Positions 17,466 through 25,217 of a DNA stretch of 64,000 bases are shown here, piece by piece. Position numbers and translations under genes: made by a program. The notes beneath the pieces were generated by a model. It ran no database searches, had not been told where the DNA came from, and saw nothing but the letters and a program-made list of their open reading frames with translations. The stretch is from a virus: positions 42,061 to 106,060 of the IMG/VR virus record IMGVR_UViG_3300031963_011573; one strand, 5' to 3'. Positions within the stretch are counted from its first letter, which is position 1; each line of letters opens with the position of its first letter.

Positions 17466-18575
17466 ATGGAACGTTTACGACAACTTATAAAAGAAGTACT
17501 TTCAACTCCACCTAAAAAAGATAGCTGTAATTGTGGTTGTCATGATTGTGATAATGTAGGTAATACTGGTGTAGTATTAAATGAAAGTTTAGTTAAAAAA
17601 GATATATTGTCGGAAAATCTGCGTTATCACGTGGATAATAAACTACCACTAACTGAAAACACATTCCGTTATGGTTCTCAAGCATTCCTTGATTTATGGT
17701 CGGAAGCTCGTTATTTATATTTACGTGAAATAATTCATGTAAATGATGATGATAAAGAAATTTTACTTGAAACTAATTTAGGTGAATATGGAATGTATGA
17801 AGGTAACAAAGTACCTTTAGATTTACCTATGTTAGAGGAAAACCAATACCAACCTATCTTAGAAGATATTAAGATGTATGGTAAAATATACGAGGCTGTA
17901 AATATAGAAAATTCCTACAAACTAGATGATATTAAATCAAACGAAGTAGGAAATGAATTTATTTTTACAGATAAACATGGTATTAAACGTAAATTGATGT
18001 TTTTAAGAGGAAATAGCGTTAAATTGTTATGGTTTAACCCCACCACTCAAGAATGGACAACAGACGATATTCCTAGTAAATATGAAGATGAAAAAGTAAT
18101 GAATACTTTTGGTATGTTATTAGTTAAAGTAATATTACCAAAATATGGTTCATTTAATTTTCAAGCTTTAAATGCCGCTCGTTACCGTTTATTTAGAGCA
18201 TTAATCTATAATAATTTAGACACTTCAAAATATGAAATGGATTATGACGATGAAAACAAATCAATTGAAGTTCATCAAATAGATACATTAACAGAAGAAG
18301 ATAAAAAGAAAACTCCACCAATTGGAAAACCAAAACGTGGTGGATCTAAAAAATTCTACGTTTATGTTAGAAATAAAGGTAAAGTTAAAAAAGTATCTTT
18401 TGGACAAGTAGGAATGTCTGCTAAAATAAATGACCCTAAAGCACGCAGAGCATTTGCTGCACGTCACGATTGTAAAAATAAAACAGATAGAACTAAACCT
18501 TCATATTGGAGTTGTAGGCTTCCAAGGTACGCATCTTTATTAGGTCTAAAAAGTTCTTTTAGCGGTTTCTGGTAA
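17466..18575 (+). CDS. Conserved head-region protein, Cys-rich at both ends
   Basis: A 369-residue protein. MERLRQLIKEV is the capsid-targeting-like peptide, followed at once by a cysteine cluster C21-N-C-G-C-H-D-C28 that could bind metal. The middle (about 60-120: FRYGSQAFLDLWSEARYLY, LETNLGEYGMYEG, KVPLDLPMLEE) matches a conserved structural-region family of T4-like phages as I recall it. The C-terminal 60 residues (ARRAFAARHDCKNK, YWSCRL) are a compact Cys/His/Arg-rich module also known as an appendage of other phage proteins. Probably an internal head protein; function unknown. Confidence 0.5.
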   Translation: MERLRQLIKEVLSTPPKKDSCNCGCHDCDNVGNTGVVLNESLVKKDILSENLRYHVDNKLPLTENTFRYGSQAFLDLWSEARYLYLREIIHVNDDDKEILLETNLGEYGMYEGNKVPLDLPMLEENQYQPILEDIKMYGKIYEAVNIENSYKLDDIKSNEVGNEFIFTDKHGIKRKLMFLRGNSVKLLWFNPTTQEWTTDDIPSKYEDEKVMNTFGMLLVKVILPKYGSFNFQALNAARYRLFRALIYNNLDTSKYEMDYDDENKSIEVHQIDTLTEEDKKKTPPIGKPKRGGSKKFYVYVRNKGKVKKVSFGQVGMSAKINDPKARRAFAARHDCKNKTDRTKPSYWSCRLPRYASLLGLKSSFSGFW

Positions 18576-18590
18576 TAAAAAATTAAATTT

Positions 18591-18749
18591 ATGAAAAAAT
18601 CTGAATTAAAACAACTTATCAAAGAAGAAATTATCCAACAAAAACTTTTAGAGGAAAAAAATAAAAAAGCCTCTAAAATTAACCAGAATCTTTCAAATTT
18701 GATAGAAAAAATGAAAAAAGACTTCAATATAGAAGATGAGCGATTTTGA
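18591..18749 (+). CDS. Small helical protein with capsid-targeting-like N-terminus
   Basis: A 52-residue protein from ATG 18591 to TGA 18747-18749, overlapping the next gene by 14 bases. It opens with MKKSELKQLIKEEIIQQKLL, almost the same as the starts at 20046 and 23668, and the rest is a charged amphipathic helix. With IKE at 10-12 and LLE at 19-21 it could be cut into short peptides by the prohead protease. It looks like little more than the targeting peptide plus a helix. Function unknown. Confidence 0.5.
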   Translation: MKKSELKQLIKEEIIQQKLLEEKNKKASKINQNLSNLIEKMKKDFNIEDERF

Positions 18750-19350
18750 TAAAATAAAACCTTTACAAAATAAAATAGATACTCTTTTACTAGATATAAA
18801 AGATGTAAAACCTAATCTATATGAAGACTATTCAAACATAGTTGATTATTCTATAAATGGTTTTATTGATTTGGGAGCTGAATATATTAAAAACAACCCA
18901 CAAGAATTTGAAATTTTTCTAAAAAAATTAAATGACATTATTAAAATATTAATATTTATTAAAACTAAAGAAAACATTCAAGAGGAAAAAGAAAAACGCG
19001 ATAGGTGTTTACGTATTGCAGATCGCAAATACGATAAACCATCCGCTTACAAATCTGGTGCTGTTGTTAAGTGTCGTAAAGGTATGATTTGGAAAGGTTT
19101 AAAAGAAGAAGTAATTCTTGAAAAAGTAAAAGAAACCCTCCGCACTTGGTTTTCCCGTAAAGGAACACCTGGTAAAAAAGGTGGATGGGTTGATTGTAAT
19201 GCACCTATTAAAAAAGATGGCAAAATAACAGGATATAAATCATGCGGTAGAGAAGAAGGAGAAAAACGCTCAAAATACCCTTCATGTCGTCCTACACCTT
19301 CACAATGTAAAACACCTGGTAAAGGTACTAAATGGGGTAAAACAAAATAG
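18736..19350 (+). CDS. Basic Cys/Lys-rich phage protein, DUF5872-like C-terminus
   Basis: A 204-residue protein. The first 80 residues are helical. Residues 88-120 hold RDRCLRIADRKYDKPSAYKS followed by GAVVKCRKG, a recurring phage motif with two Cys. The C-terminal 70 residues are Lys/Gly/Cys-rich (RTWFSRKGTPGKKGGWVDCN, SCGREEGEKR, PSCRPTPSQCK) and resemble the DUF5872 module of phage proteins; the Cys pattern suggests metal binding. The strong positive charge fits DNA contact inside the head. It overlaps the small gene before it by 14 bases. Role unknown. Confidence 0.5.
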   Translation: MSDFDKIKPLQNKIDTLLLDIKDVKPNLYEDYSNIVDYSINGFIDLGAEYIKNNPQEFEIFLKKLNDIIKILIFIKTKENIQEEKEKRDRCLRIADRKYDKPSAYKSGAVVKCRKGMIWKGLKEEVILEKVKETLRTWFSRKGTPGKKGGWVDCNAPIKKDGKITGYKSCGREEGEKRSKYPSCRPTPSQCKTPGKGTKWGKTK

Positions 19351-19352
19351 AT

Positions 19353-19793
19353 ATGGATAACTTTGATTTAAGAAAATATTTAGCTGAAGGTAAATTATAT
19401 GAAGCAGCTATGGCTTGTCCTTTACCTACCCAAGATTTAGAACTTAACACCAAAAATAGAGACTCAGCTATTAAAGCAGATTATATTAAATATGGTCCTT
19501 TAAATGTTGATGAACCTGGAGATTATTGGGACGAATTAGCAGAACATTGGGATACAACAGTTGAAGCTGCTAAACAATCTTTATGTGCAAATTGTGCAGC
19601 ATTTGATATTTCCCCAAGAATGGAAGATTGTATGCCTGGACCATTACAAGATGAAGATGGAAAATTAGGATATTGTTGGATGCATAGTTTTAAGTGCCAT
19701 TCAGCTCGTACTTGTAGGACATGGGCTAAAGGTGGTCCTATTACACAAGATAGTATATCTTATGATTGGCAAGAGCGTAAAGAAAGTGAGTAA
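19353..19793 (+). CDS. Cys-rich conserved phage protein with capsid-targeting-like N-terminus
   Basis: A 146-residue protein. MDNFDLRKYLAEG gives LAE at 10-12, and the opening copies that of 11775 (MDNFDLKKFLKES). Seven Cys (C22, C78, C81, C93, C108, C115, C121) sit in a compact domain with CANCAAFD, GYCWMHSFKCHSARTC and WAKGGPI. The CxxC and CxxxxxxC spacing suggests an iron-sulfur or zinc centre, and I recall similar proteins in other large phages annotated as iron-sulfur-like. Redox activity is not shown. It starts 2 bases after the previous stop and overlaps the next gene by 8 bases. Confidence 0.5.
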   Translation: MDNFDLRKYLAEGKLYEAAMACPLPTQDLELNTKNRDSAIKADYIKYGPLNVDEPGDYWDELAEHWDTTVEAAKQSLCANCAAFDISPRMEDCMPGPLQDEDGKLGYCWMHSFKCHSARTCRTWAKGGPITQDSISYDWQERKESE

Positions 19794-20049
19794 ACCATAC
19801 ATTGACATAGAAGTTACAGACAAATATATTATTCGTGAGTTTAACGAAAATATAGATCCAATTGAATTAAAATGGCATAGGGATTTAGAGAGTCGTACTG
19901 TTGAAATTTTAGAAGATACAGATTGGAAACTTCAATTAGATAATAGCTTGCCTACCTCACTAAAAGAACATATATTTATACCTGCATTAGAATGGCATCG
20001 TGTAATAAAAGGAACAGGAACATTAAAGTTAAAAATACATAAATTATGA
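19786..20049 (+). CDS. Small cupin-like conserved phage protein
   Basis: The likely start is GTG 19786 (87 residues), overlapping the previous stop by 8 bases; ATG 19762 or 19732 would overlap it far more and add residues unlike the family. The conserved core WHRDLESRTVEILED, then WKLQLDNSLP, FIPALEWHRVIKG and LKLKIHKL has His residues at the ends of beta strands, like a small cupin barrel. Such proteins recur in T4-like phages next to the Cys-rich gene seen upstream here. The ligand is unknown. Its stop overlaps the next ATG (ATTATGA). Confidence 0.45.
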   Translation: MSKPYIDIEVTDKYIIREFNENIDPIELKWHRDLESRTVEILEDTDWKLQLDNSLPTSLKEHIFIPALEWHRVIKGTGTLKLKIHKL

Positions 20050-20327
20050 AAAAAACTGATTTAAAAAATACAATCAAAGAGGAAATTAAAAAAGTATTAA
20101 TGGAGGAAACGAGTAGAACATCTATACCTCTTATCCGTGGAGCTCTTAATCAAATAGAAGAGAATGGTAAAATAGAAACTATGAATGCTATGCTTAGAAA
20201 TCTTACAGATGAAGAAGCTAGACAATTCAATTTACTTGTTCAAAAAGGAATAGGAAAAGAAATTAAAAGGATCCCAACTAATTCCCCAGCAGCTGATCCT
20301 CGTTTAACCCCAGGAACAACAGATTAA
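20046..20327 (+). CDS. Small helical protein with capsid-targeting-like N-terminus
   Basis: A 93-residue protein that opens with MKKTDLKNTIKEEIKKVLME, containing IKE at 10-12 and LME at 18-20. The rest is helical (ALNQIEENGKIETMNAMLRN) with a disordered tail (NSPAADPRLTPGTTD). Last gene of its operon: a strong terminator follows at 20380. Likely a small internal head protein by analogy with its neighbours; function unknown. Confidence 0.5.
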   Translation: MKKTDLKNTIKEEIKKVLMEETSRTSIPLIRGALNQIEENGKIETMNAMLRNLTDEEARQFNLLVQKGIGKEIKRIPTNSPAADPRLTPGTTD

Positions 20328-20379
20328 CATTTAGAGCAGATCTATAGCCTGTTCGTTTAAAAAATATTTTTGGAGTTGT

Positions 20380-20409
20380 AGCCCGATCTTTGGATTCGGG
20401 CTTTTTTTA
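20380..20409 (+). terminator. Rho-independent terminator
   Basis: A perfect 7-bp stem AGCCCGA (20380-20386) / TCGGGCT (20396-20402), with a 9-base loop, runs into seven T. It closes the 16-20 kb operon just before the FAD oxidoreductase cluster. Confidence 0.9.
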
Positions 20410-20436
20410 TTATATATTTAAAACAAAATAAGAGTT

Positions 20437-20910
20437 ATGAATATATTTTATATCAATGAAAATCCGATTATTGCTGCTCGTGAATTAACGGATGATCATA
20501 TTAGAAAAATGCAAATTGAAAGTGCACAAATGTGTAGTACTGCTCATTGGGTAAGTGGTTCAACTGCCCCTTACAAACAATCACATACTAACCACCCATC
20601 AGCAAAATGGACAAGAGAATCTATACAACATTATAGATGGTTAGTTCAACATGGTTTAGAAATATGTGATGAATTTGAAAAACGATATGGTAAAAGACAT
20701 AAAACAAAAGATGTACTTGAATGGTTACAAAATAACGAACCTAATATCCCTGATACCGGATTTGTTAACCCTCCTCAGTGTATGCCCGATCAATATAAAT
20801 TAGAAGATACTGTGGAAGCGTATAAGAATTTTTATGTTAATGACAAGGTAAAAGTAAAAAAATTAGATTGGAAAAAATTAAACAATAAACCAAGATGGAT
20901 AAACGAATAG
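20437..20910 (+). CDS. Conserved phage protein of unknown function
   Basis: A 157-residue protein. The conserved features are an opening MNIFYINENPIIAARELTDD, KMQIESAQMCSTAHW, a HTNHPSAKWTRES stretch, LVQHGLEICDEFEKRYGKRH, and a closing PPQCMPDQYKLEDTVEAYKN. This family is common in T4-like and cyanobacterial phages, to my recollection without an assigned function. Conserved His and Cys hint at metal binding or catalysis. It is the first gene after a terminator and overlaps the FAD oxidoreductase by 16 bases, so the two are co-translated. Confidence 0.5.
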   Translation: MNIFYINENPIIAARELTDDHIRKMQIESAQMCSTAHWVSGSTAPYKQSHTNHPSAKWTRESIQHYRWLVQHGLEICDEFEKRYGKRHKTKDVLEWLQNNEPNIPDTGFVNPPQCMPDQYKLEDTVEAYKNFYVNDKVKVKKLDWKKLNNKPRWINE

Positions 20911-22196
20911 TAATAGTAGGAGCCGGTGTGGCAGGTGTAAATGCTGCAACTAAGTTAGTAGATAATGGATATCCTGGAGAATTAATTACATTAATTGATA
21001 TGGGTAAAGATCCATATAACCGTAAACCTGAAGAAGTAATGACAGGTTTTTTAGGTGCTGGAGGTTGGTCTGATGGTAAATTAACTTACCATACAGCAAT
21101 TGGAGGACAATTATCAAAATACTGTGGTGAGGATAAAGCAATGGAATTAATGGATCAAGTGATTACTAATTTCAAACGTTTTCACCCTAAACCAGAGGAA
21201 GTACAATGCTCAAATCCTGAAGCAGAACCTGAATTTATTAAACCATATTTTGGTTTACGTTTATTTCCTGTATGGCACGTAGGAACAGATTATCTATCTG
21301 AAATTGCTAAAAATTGGTATGATTATTTAGTGTCTAAAGGTGTTAATTTTATTTGGGAAAATAAAGTTCATGATATTAATGCTGAACTTAATTTAGTTCT
21401 TTACTATGATCCAATTACAGCCGTTGGTAAAGGAATTTCATATGATGAACTTATCTTTGCAGTAGGCAAATCAGGCATTGACTTTGCCCAACAATTAGCT
21501 AATAAATATAAACTCCCAGATGAACCAAAATCAGTTCAAATTGGTGTTCGATTTGAGGCACCACAAGAACACTTCCAAAAACTAATCGATATATCATATG
21601 ACTTTAAGTTATATAGAAAATTTGATGATGAAGGTGTTTCGTTACGTTCATTTTGTACAAACAATAATGCAGCTTATGTTGCTGTAGAGGAAACATATGG
21701 AGATCATAGCTACAATGGACATGCAAAGAAAGATGAAGCATATAGAAATAATATGACTAACTTTGGTATCTTAATGGAAATTAATGGTATTGAAGATCCA
21801 TTTAAGTGGTCACGTGATGTAGTAAACAAATTACAATTTAACGGAACAGGTTTATATTATAGTCCATCTCGTACACCTTCAACCACATCAGAAGGTAATA
21901 ACGTAACATCTTTCCAAATTGAATTTTTAGATGGTGTAAGAGAGATAATGGGTGGTTACTTTAAATATGTAGAGGATTTTATTGAAGATATGAAAAAAGT
22001 ATTCCCTACATTAGGAGATGATTGGGGGATTTATATACCTGAGGTAAAATATCTTTCACCTGAGGTTAAAGTAAACTATGAAAACCTTAGTTTGATTGAT
22101 TATCCTAACGTATATTTTGTAGGTGATGCTTTAAGTGCACGTGGTATTACAGTATCAGGAGCCCAAGCGATTTATGTAGCTGAATCATTGCTATAA
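20895..22196 (+). CDS. FAD-dependent oxidoreductase (COG2509-like)
   Basis: A 433-residue flavoprotein. The dinucleotide-binding fold starts at residue 4 (RIVIVGAGVAGVNAA; GxGxxG at 9-14). The LGAGGWSDGKL segment (about 52-62) and the C-terminal FAD contact VYFVGDALSARGITVSGAQA (406-425) match the uncharacterised FAD-dependent dehydrogenase family COG2509. It is complete, with both nucleotide-binding ends intact. The substrate cannot be inferred. Such an enzyme is unusual in a T4-like genome and may be an auxiliary metabolic gene. It shares an operon with 20437 and precedes a DUF6884-like gene. Confidence 0.75.
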   Translation: MDKRIVIVGAGVAGVNAATKLVDNGYPGELITLIDMGKDPYNRKPEEVMTGFLGAGGWSDGKLTYHTAIGGQLSKYCGEDKAMELMDQVITNFKRFHPKPEEVQCSNPEAEPEFIKPYFGLRLFPVWHVGTDYLSEIAKNWYDYLVSKGVNFIWENKVHDINAELNLVLYYDPITAVGKGISYDELIFAVGKSGIDFAQQLANKYKLPDEPKSVQIGVRFEAPQEHFQKLIDISYDFKLYRKFDDEGVSLRSFCTNNNAAYVAVEETYGDHSYNGHAKKDEAYRNNMTNFGILMEINGIEDPFKWSRDVVNKLQFNGTGLYYSPSRTPSTTSEGNNVTSFQIEFLDGVREIMGGYFKYVEDFIEDMKKVFPTLGDDWGIYIPEVKYLSPEVKVNYENLSLIDYPNVYFVGDALSARGITVSGAQAIYVAESLL

Positions 22197-22206
22197 TATT
22201 TATAAT
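22196..22206 (+). promoter_or_regulatory. Candidate phage promoter motif before the DUF6884-like gene
   Basis: ATATTTATAAT starts within the stop codon of the FAD oxidoreductase and lies 8 bases before the ATG at 22215. Same motif family as the other sites. Confidence 0.45.
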
Positions 22207-22214
22207 AAAATATA

Positions 22215-22697
22215 ATGGCTAAAATAGTACTTTTAAGTTGCACTAAATCTAAAACACCATATAAAGCACCAGCTCAAGAATTATATTCTGCTTCTCCTAT
22301 GTTTCAAAAAACGTTAGAATATGGGAAAACACTTAAACCTGATAAAATGTTTATTTTATCTGCTAAACATCATTTAGTTAATTTAAACCAAGAGTTAGCT
22401 CCTTATGATTTAACTTTAAAAGATTTTAACAAAGATGAAAAAGAAAGATGGGGTGAAGAAGTTTATAAGGAAATAAAACAACGTGGTATAAATCCTGAAA
22501 AAAATAAATTTATATTTTTAGCTGGAAATGAATATATTAAACCATTATTAAAATATATTCCTGAATCTAATATTGAAAACCCAATGGGTGGTAGAAGATT
22601 TGGTGAGAGACTAAAATGGTTAAACAGCCAATTAAATAAATTACAAGAAGCATTTAATAAAATTAAAAACTACATATATGAAATTCTCCAAAGATAA
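22215..22697 (+). CDS. DUF6884-like protein
   Basis: A 160-residue protein. LLSCTKSK (6-13), LYSASPMFQKTLEYGKTL, FILSAKHHLVNL and APYDLTL give the order of the DUF6884 family, small alpha/beta proteins distantly like base-modification or peroxide-response proteins such as YaaA. The biochemical role is unknown. It overlaps the next gene by 20 bases, in a different frame. Confidence 0.55.
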   Translation: MAKIVLLSCTKSKTPYKAPAQELYSASPMFQKTLEYGKTLKPDKMFILSAKHHLVNLNQELAPYDLTLKDFNKDEKERWGEEVYKEIKQRGINPEKNKFIFLAGNEYIKPLLKYIPESNIENPMGGRRFGERLKWLNSQLNKLQEAFNKIKNYIYEILQR

Positions 22698-23109
22698 AAT
22701 AAATGAATATATAACATTATATTTAAATGACCTCTCAGATTATGGAGATGATGGAGAACATGAATTAGCAGAGTCTATTTTAAACCCATTTAAATCAACT
22801 ATAGATGAATCCGAAGAGGATGTTTACGGTTTATTAAAAGAAACAGCTAAAAACTCCCCAGAACATAAACAAATTGTAGTAGAATTTTTAGAATATTTAA
22901 AAGAAGTCTCAGGTAATAATAATATTGAAATCAAAAATATAGATTATTATCAACAATTGTTAGATATGAATAGGTATTCTTTATCTCAAAGAAAATATCT
23001 TCAAGGAATTATCAATTATGCTAAAAAACAAAATGGTTTGGTAACTCCAAAACAATTTGATATATTACAACGCCTTAAAACAGGGGATTTCAATTACGGT
23101 AAAAAATAA
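22678..23109 (+). CDS. Hypothetical helical protein
   Basis: A 143-residue, acidic, mostly helical protein. The N-terminal half holds LNDLSDYGDDGEHELAESIL. The C-terminal half (SQRKYLQGIINYAKKQNGLV and PKQFDILQRLKTG) looks like a compact helical motif. It overlaps the preceding DUF6884-like gene by 20 bases; the kinase-like gene follows 3 bases after its stop. No known family recognised. Confidence 0.4.
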   Translation: MKFSKDKINEYITLYLNDLSDYGDDGEHELAESILNPFKSTIDESEEDVYGLLKETAKNSPEHKQIVVEFLEYLKEVSGNNNIEIKNIDYYQQLLDMNRYSLSQRKYLQGIINYAKKQNGLVTPKQFDILQRLKTGDFNYGKK

Positions 23110-23112
23110 TTT

Positions 23113-23643
23113 ATGAAAATAGGTTTTTGTGGAACAATGTCTGTAGGTAAAACCACTTTAGTTAATGCTTTAAAAGAACTACCAGAATTTAACGATTTTT
23201 ATTTTGCAACAGAACGTTCAAAATATTTACGTGATTTAGGTATTCCATTAAATACTGATTCAACAATAAAAGGCCAATTTATATTTTTAGCTGAACGCGC
23301 ATCTGAGTTACTTAGGGATAAAGTCATAACAGATCGCACAGTTATAGATGTAATGGCTTTTACACGTTTAGCTGAATCGATTCCATACTATATAGCAGAT
23401 GAGATATGTCAAGCGGCTTCATATTTAATAGGTGAATATGATTATATATTCTACATTTCCCCTGAAGGTGTAGAAATAGAGGATAATGGTGTTAGAACAA
23501 CAAACTCAGAATATAGAAAAGACGTTGATTTAGAGATTCAAGGTTTGTTAAGAAAATATCCTCATAAAATAAAAAATTTCACAATTTTAACAGGCAATGT
23601 TGAGGAAAGAATACAAAAAGTTAAACAGACGCTATTTTCGTAA
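23113..23643 (+). CDS. P-loop ATPase/kinase, AAA_28 (NadR-like) type
   Basis: A 176-residue protein. Walker A is G7-TMSVG-K13-T14 (GFCGTMSVGKTT). RSKYLRDLGIP (36-45) and DRTVIDVMAF (74-83) match the AAA_28 family, which includes the ribosylnicotinamide-kinase domain of NadR and phage nucleotide kinases. IFYISPEGVEIEDNGVR fits the lid/base-recognition segment. The likely reaction is phosphoryl transfer to a nucleoside or similar small molecule. It lies downstream of the FAD oxidoreductase and DUF6884-like genes, which suggests a small-molecule module; the substrate is unknown. Confidence 0.65.
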   Translation: MKIGFCGTMSVGKTTLVNALKELPEFNDFYFATERSKYLRDLGIPLNTDSTIKGQFIFLAERASELLRDKVITDRTVIDVMAFTRLAESIPYYIADEICQAASYLIGEYDYIFYISPEGVEIEDNGVRTTNSEYRKDVDLEIQGLLRKYPHKIKNFTILTGNVEERIQKVKQTLFS

Positions 23644-23653
23644 TATTTATAAA
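23643..23653 (+). promoter_or_regulatory. Candidate phage promoter motif before the 23668 gene
   Basis: ATATTTATAAA starts at the stop codon of the kinase-like gene and lies 14 bases before the ATG at 23668. Confidence 0.4.
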
Positions 23654-23667
23654 TAAACTATATTAAA

Positions 23668-24570
23668 ATGAAAAAAACTCGTTTACTTGAAATTATACGT
23701 GAAGAAATATCTAGTGCTCTAAGAGAAGGTGAAGCTGAAGAAAAAGCAGCTAAAGCGGCTGCACTTAAAGCTACTGATTTAGAAATTAAAGCTTTGCAAA
23801 AGAAAAAAGCTGACATGATGAGAACTGGTGTAGCTGAAGCTACACTTGAAGAAGATCTTTTAAATGAAACCCCAATCTATGATGTATCTGACATGGAAGG
23901 TTTTAAATCAGCTTTAGATAAATTTAGAGATGAGAATGTATCAAAAAGTAAAGCTCTTAATCTTTTATTAACTAAATTAGAAGATGAAGGTACAGTTGAT
24001 ACTAATCAATTAAGTAAAGATATGGGGGTTGATACAGCTGCATTCAATAACCAGGAAATTAGAAAATTTTTAAATCGCCCTGAAGATGAATTTTTTGAAA
24101 ATCCTAAAACTGGAGAAGAATTACTTGATTTTACACCATATTTAACTAAAGCAGATAAAAAAAGAGGTAGAGCAGCAGGCGAAAAAACAACTACTGAACC
24201 TAAAATATCAGCTAAATCAAAAAGCACAACATCAACAGGAACTAAAGAACCTAAAAAAGCTACTTTAACTAAAGGGGATGATGGATTTGATGATGTAACT
24301 TACTCTAAACCTGAAACAACTACTAAACCAAAAGCTACAGAAACGGACAAAGCAGATGCTGCTGCTTCTAAAACTCCTAAATTAGATAAATTAGCTAATA
24401 ACCAAGATGCTCTTTTAAAAGCTCAAAAAGAAACCCAAAGTAAAATGAAAGAACTAGCTGGTAAGATTAGAGGAGCTGAAGGGGCTGAAAGAGAAAATTT
24501 AATGGGCGAACTTAAAAAATTAAATAAATTAAATGGAGAAATTCAATCTAAATTGGATAAACTATTTTAA
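23668..24570 (+). CDS. Internal-head-like protein with capsid-targeting-like N-terminus
   Basis: A 300-residue protein. MKKTRLLEIIREEISSALRE contains IRE and LRE tripeptides, then an Ala/Lys/Glu helix (to about 70) and a small globular segment (75-155, with DVSDMEGFKSALDKFRDENV). A Thr/Lys/Pro low-complexity linker (175-240) follows, and the C-terminus is a coiled coil (KAQKETQSKMKELAGKIRGA and ELKKLNKLNGEIQSKLDKLF). The layout suggests a rod-like, DNA- or scaffold-associated head protein. A terminator follows at 24609. Function not recognised. Confidence 0.5.
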   Translation: MKKTRLLEIIREEISSALREGEAEEKAAKAAALKATDLEIKALQKKKADMMRTGVAEATLEEDLLNETPIYDVSDMEGFKSALDKFRDENVSKSKALNLLLTKLEDEGTVDTNQLSKDMGVDTAAFNNQEIRKFLNRPEDEFFENPKTGEELLDFTPYLTKADKKRGRAAGEKTTTEPKISAKSKSTTSTGTKEPKKATLTKGDDGFDDVTYSKPETTTKPKATETDKADAAASKTPKLDKLANNQDALLKAQKETQSKMKELAGKIRGAEGAERENLMGELKKLNKLNGEIQSKLDKLF

Positions 24571-24608
24571 TTTATGAAGTTTTTTTACTACTACATTAAC
24601 ATAATCAT

Positions 24609-24643
24609 GTGTCTGCTTTAATATATGGCAGACACTTTTTTTT
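24609..24643 (+). terminator. Rho-independent terminator
   Basis: A perfect 8-bp stem GTGTCTGC (24609-24616) / GCAGACAC (24628-24635), with an 11-base loop, is followed by eight T. It also contains an apparent GTG start for the next reading frame, but that GTG lies inside the stem, so I place the next gene's start at ATG 24651. Confidence 0.9.
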
Positions 24644-24650
24644 AAAAATT

Positions 24651-25217
24651 ATGACTATAAAAACTAAAATAATACTCGGACTATCAGCTATATTAACAAT
24701 ATGTTTAATAGCATTATATGGTTTATTTAAATTGTATCAACATGAAAAAGAAGAAAGAAAACGATACAATAACAACATGATTGCTCTTGTAGAAGATAAA
24801 AGTAAACAACAATCACTCACGTTAAATGAACTTAAAAAGTTATACCCAAAATATGATTCTTTAGCTAAAGTGCTTAATATCAAAACTAAAAATATTACTG
24901 ATATAGTAGAAACTAGATACCGTTTTAAAGATTCTATTTTAACATCTACTATATTAAAAAAAGATAGTATATCTGAAAAAGCATATTTTGCATTAACTGA
25001 AAAATGTTATAAATTTTCGGGGTTTATTAAAAAAGATTCCATATCATTCACCAATAAAGAATTTAAAGATAATTTAACAACATTTTTATACAAAGATTGG
25101 GAGAAAAAATATTTATGGGGACTGTTAAAATTTAACCCATTTTATACTTCCAAAGTATATAGTGAATGCATGCAAGATACAATTGCAGTCATTAACAATA
25201 TAAAAATTAAAAAATAA
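24651..25217 (+). CDS. Membrane-anchored protein with coiled-coil region
   Basis: Starting at ATG 24651, just after the terminator, gives 188 residues; an in-frame GTG at 24609 is rejected. One N-terminal transmembrane helix (about 7-27) is followed by a charged coiled-coil-like stretch (LVEDKSKQQSLTLNELKKLY), then a small domain with two Cys. This resembles membrane-anchored proteins of Bacteroidota phages (DUF6549-like) whose role is not established. A spanin-like or lysis-accessory role is possible. It overlaps the terminase start by one base (TAATG). Confidence 0.5.
   Translation: MTIKTKIILGLSAILTICLIALYGLFKLYQHEKEERKRYNNNMIALVEDKSKQQSLTLNELKKLYPKYDSLAKVLNIKTKNITDIVETRYRFKDSILTSTILKKDSISEKAYFALTEKCYKFSGFIKKDSISFTNKEFKDNLTTFLYKDWEKKYLWGLLKFNPFYTSKVYSECMQDTIAVINNIKIKK

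Noticed and set aside
24609-24650. GTG start for the membrane protein before the terminase.
   Set aside because: The GTG and the following codons form the perfect stem-loop and T-run of a terminator. ATG 24651 directly follows and starts a normal transmembrane protein.
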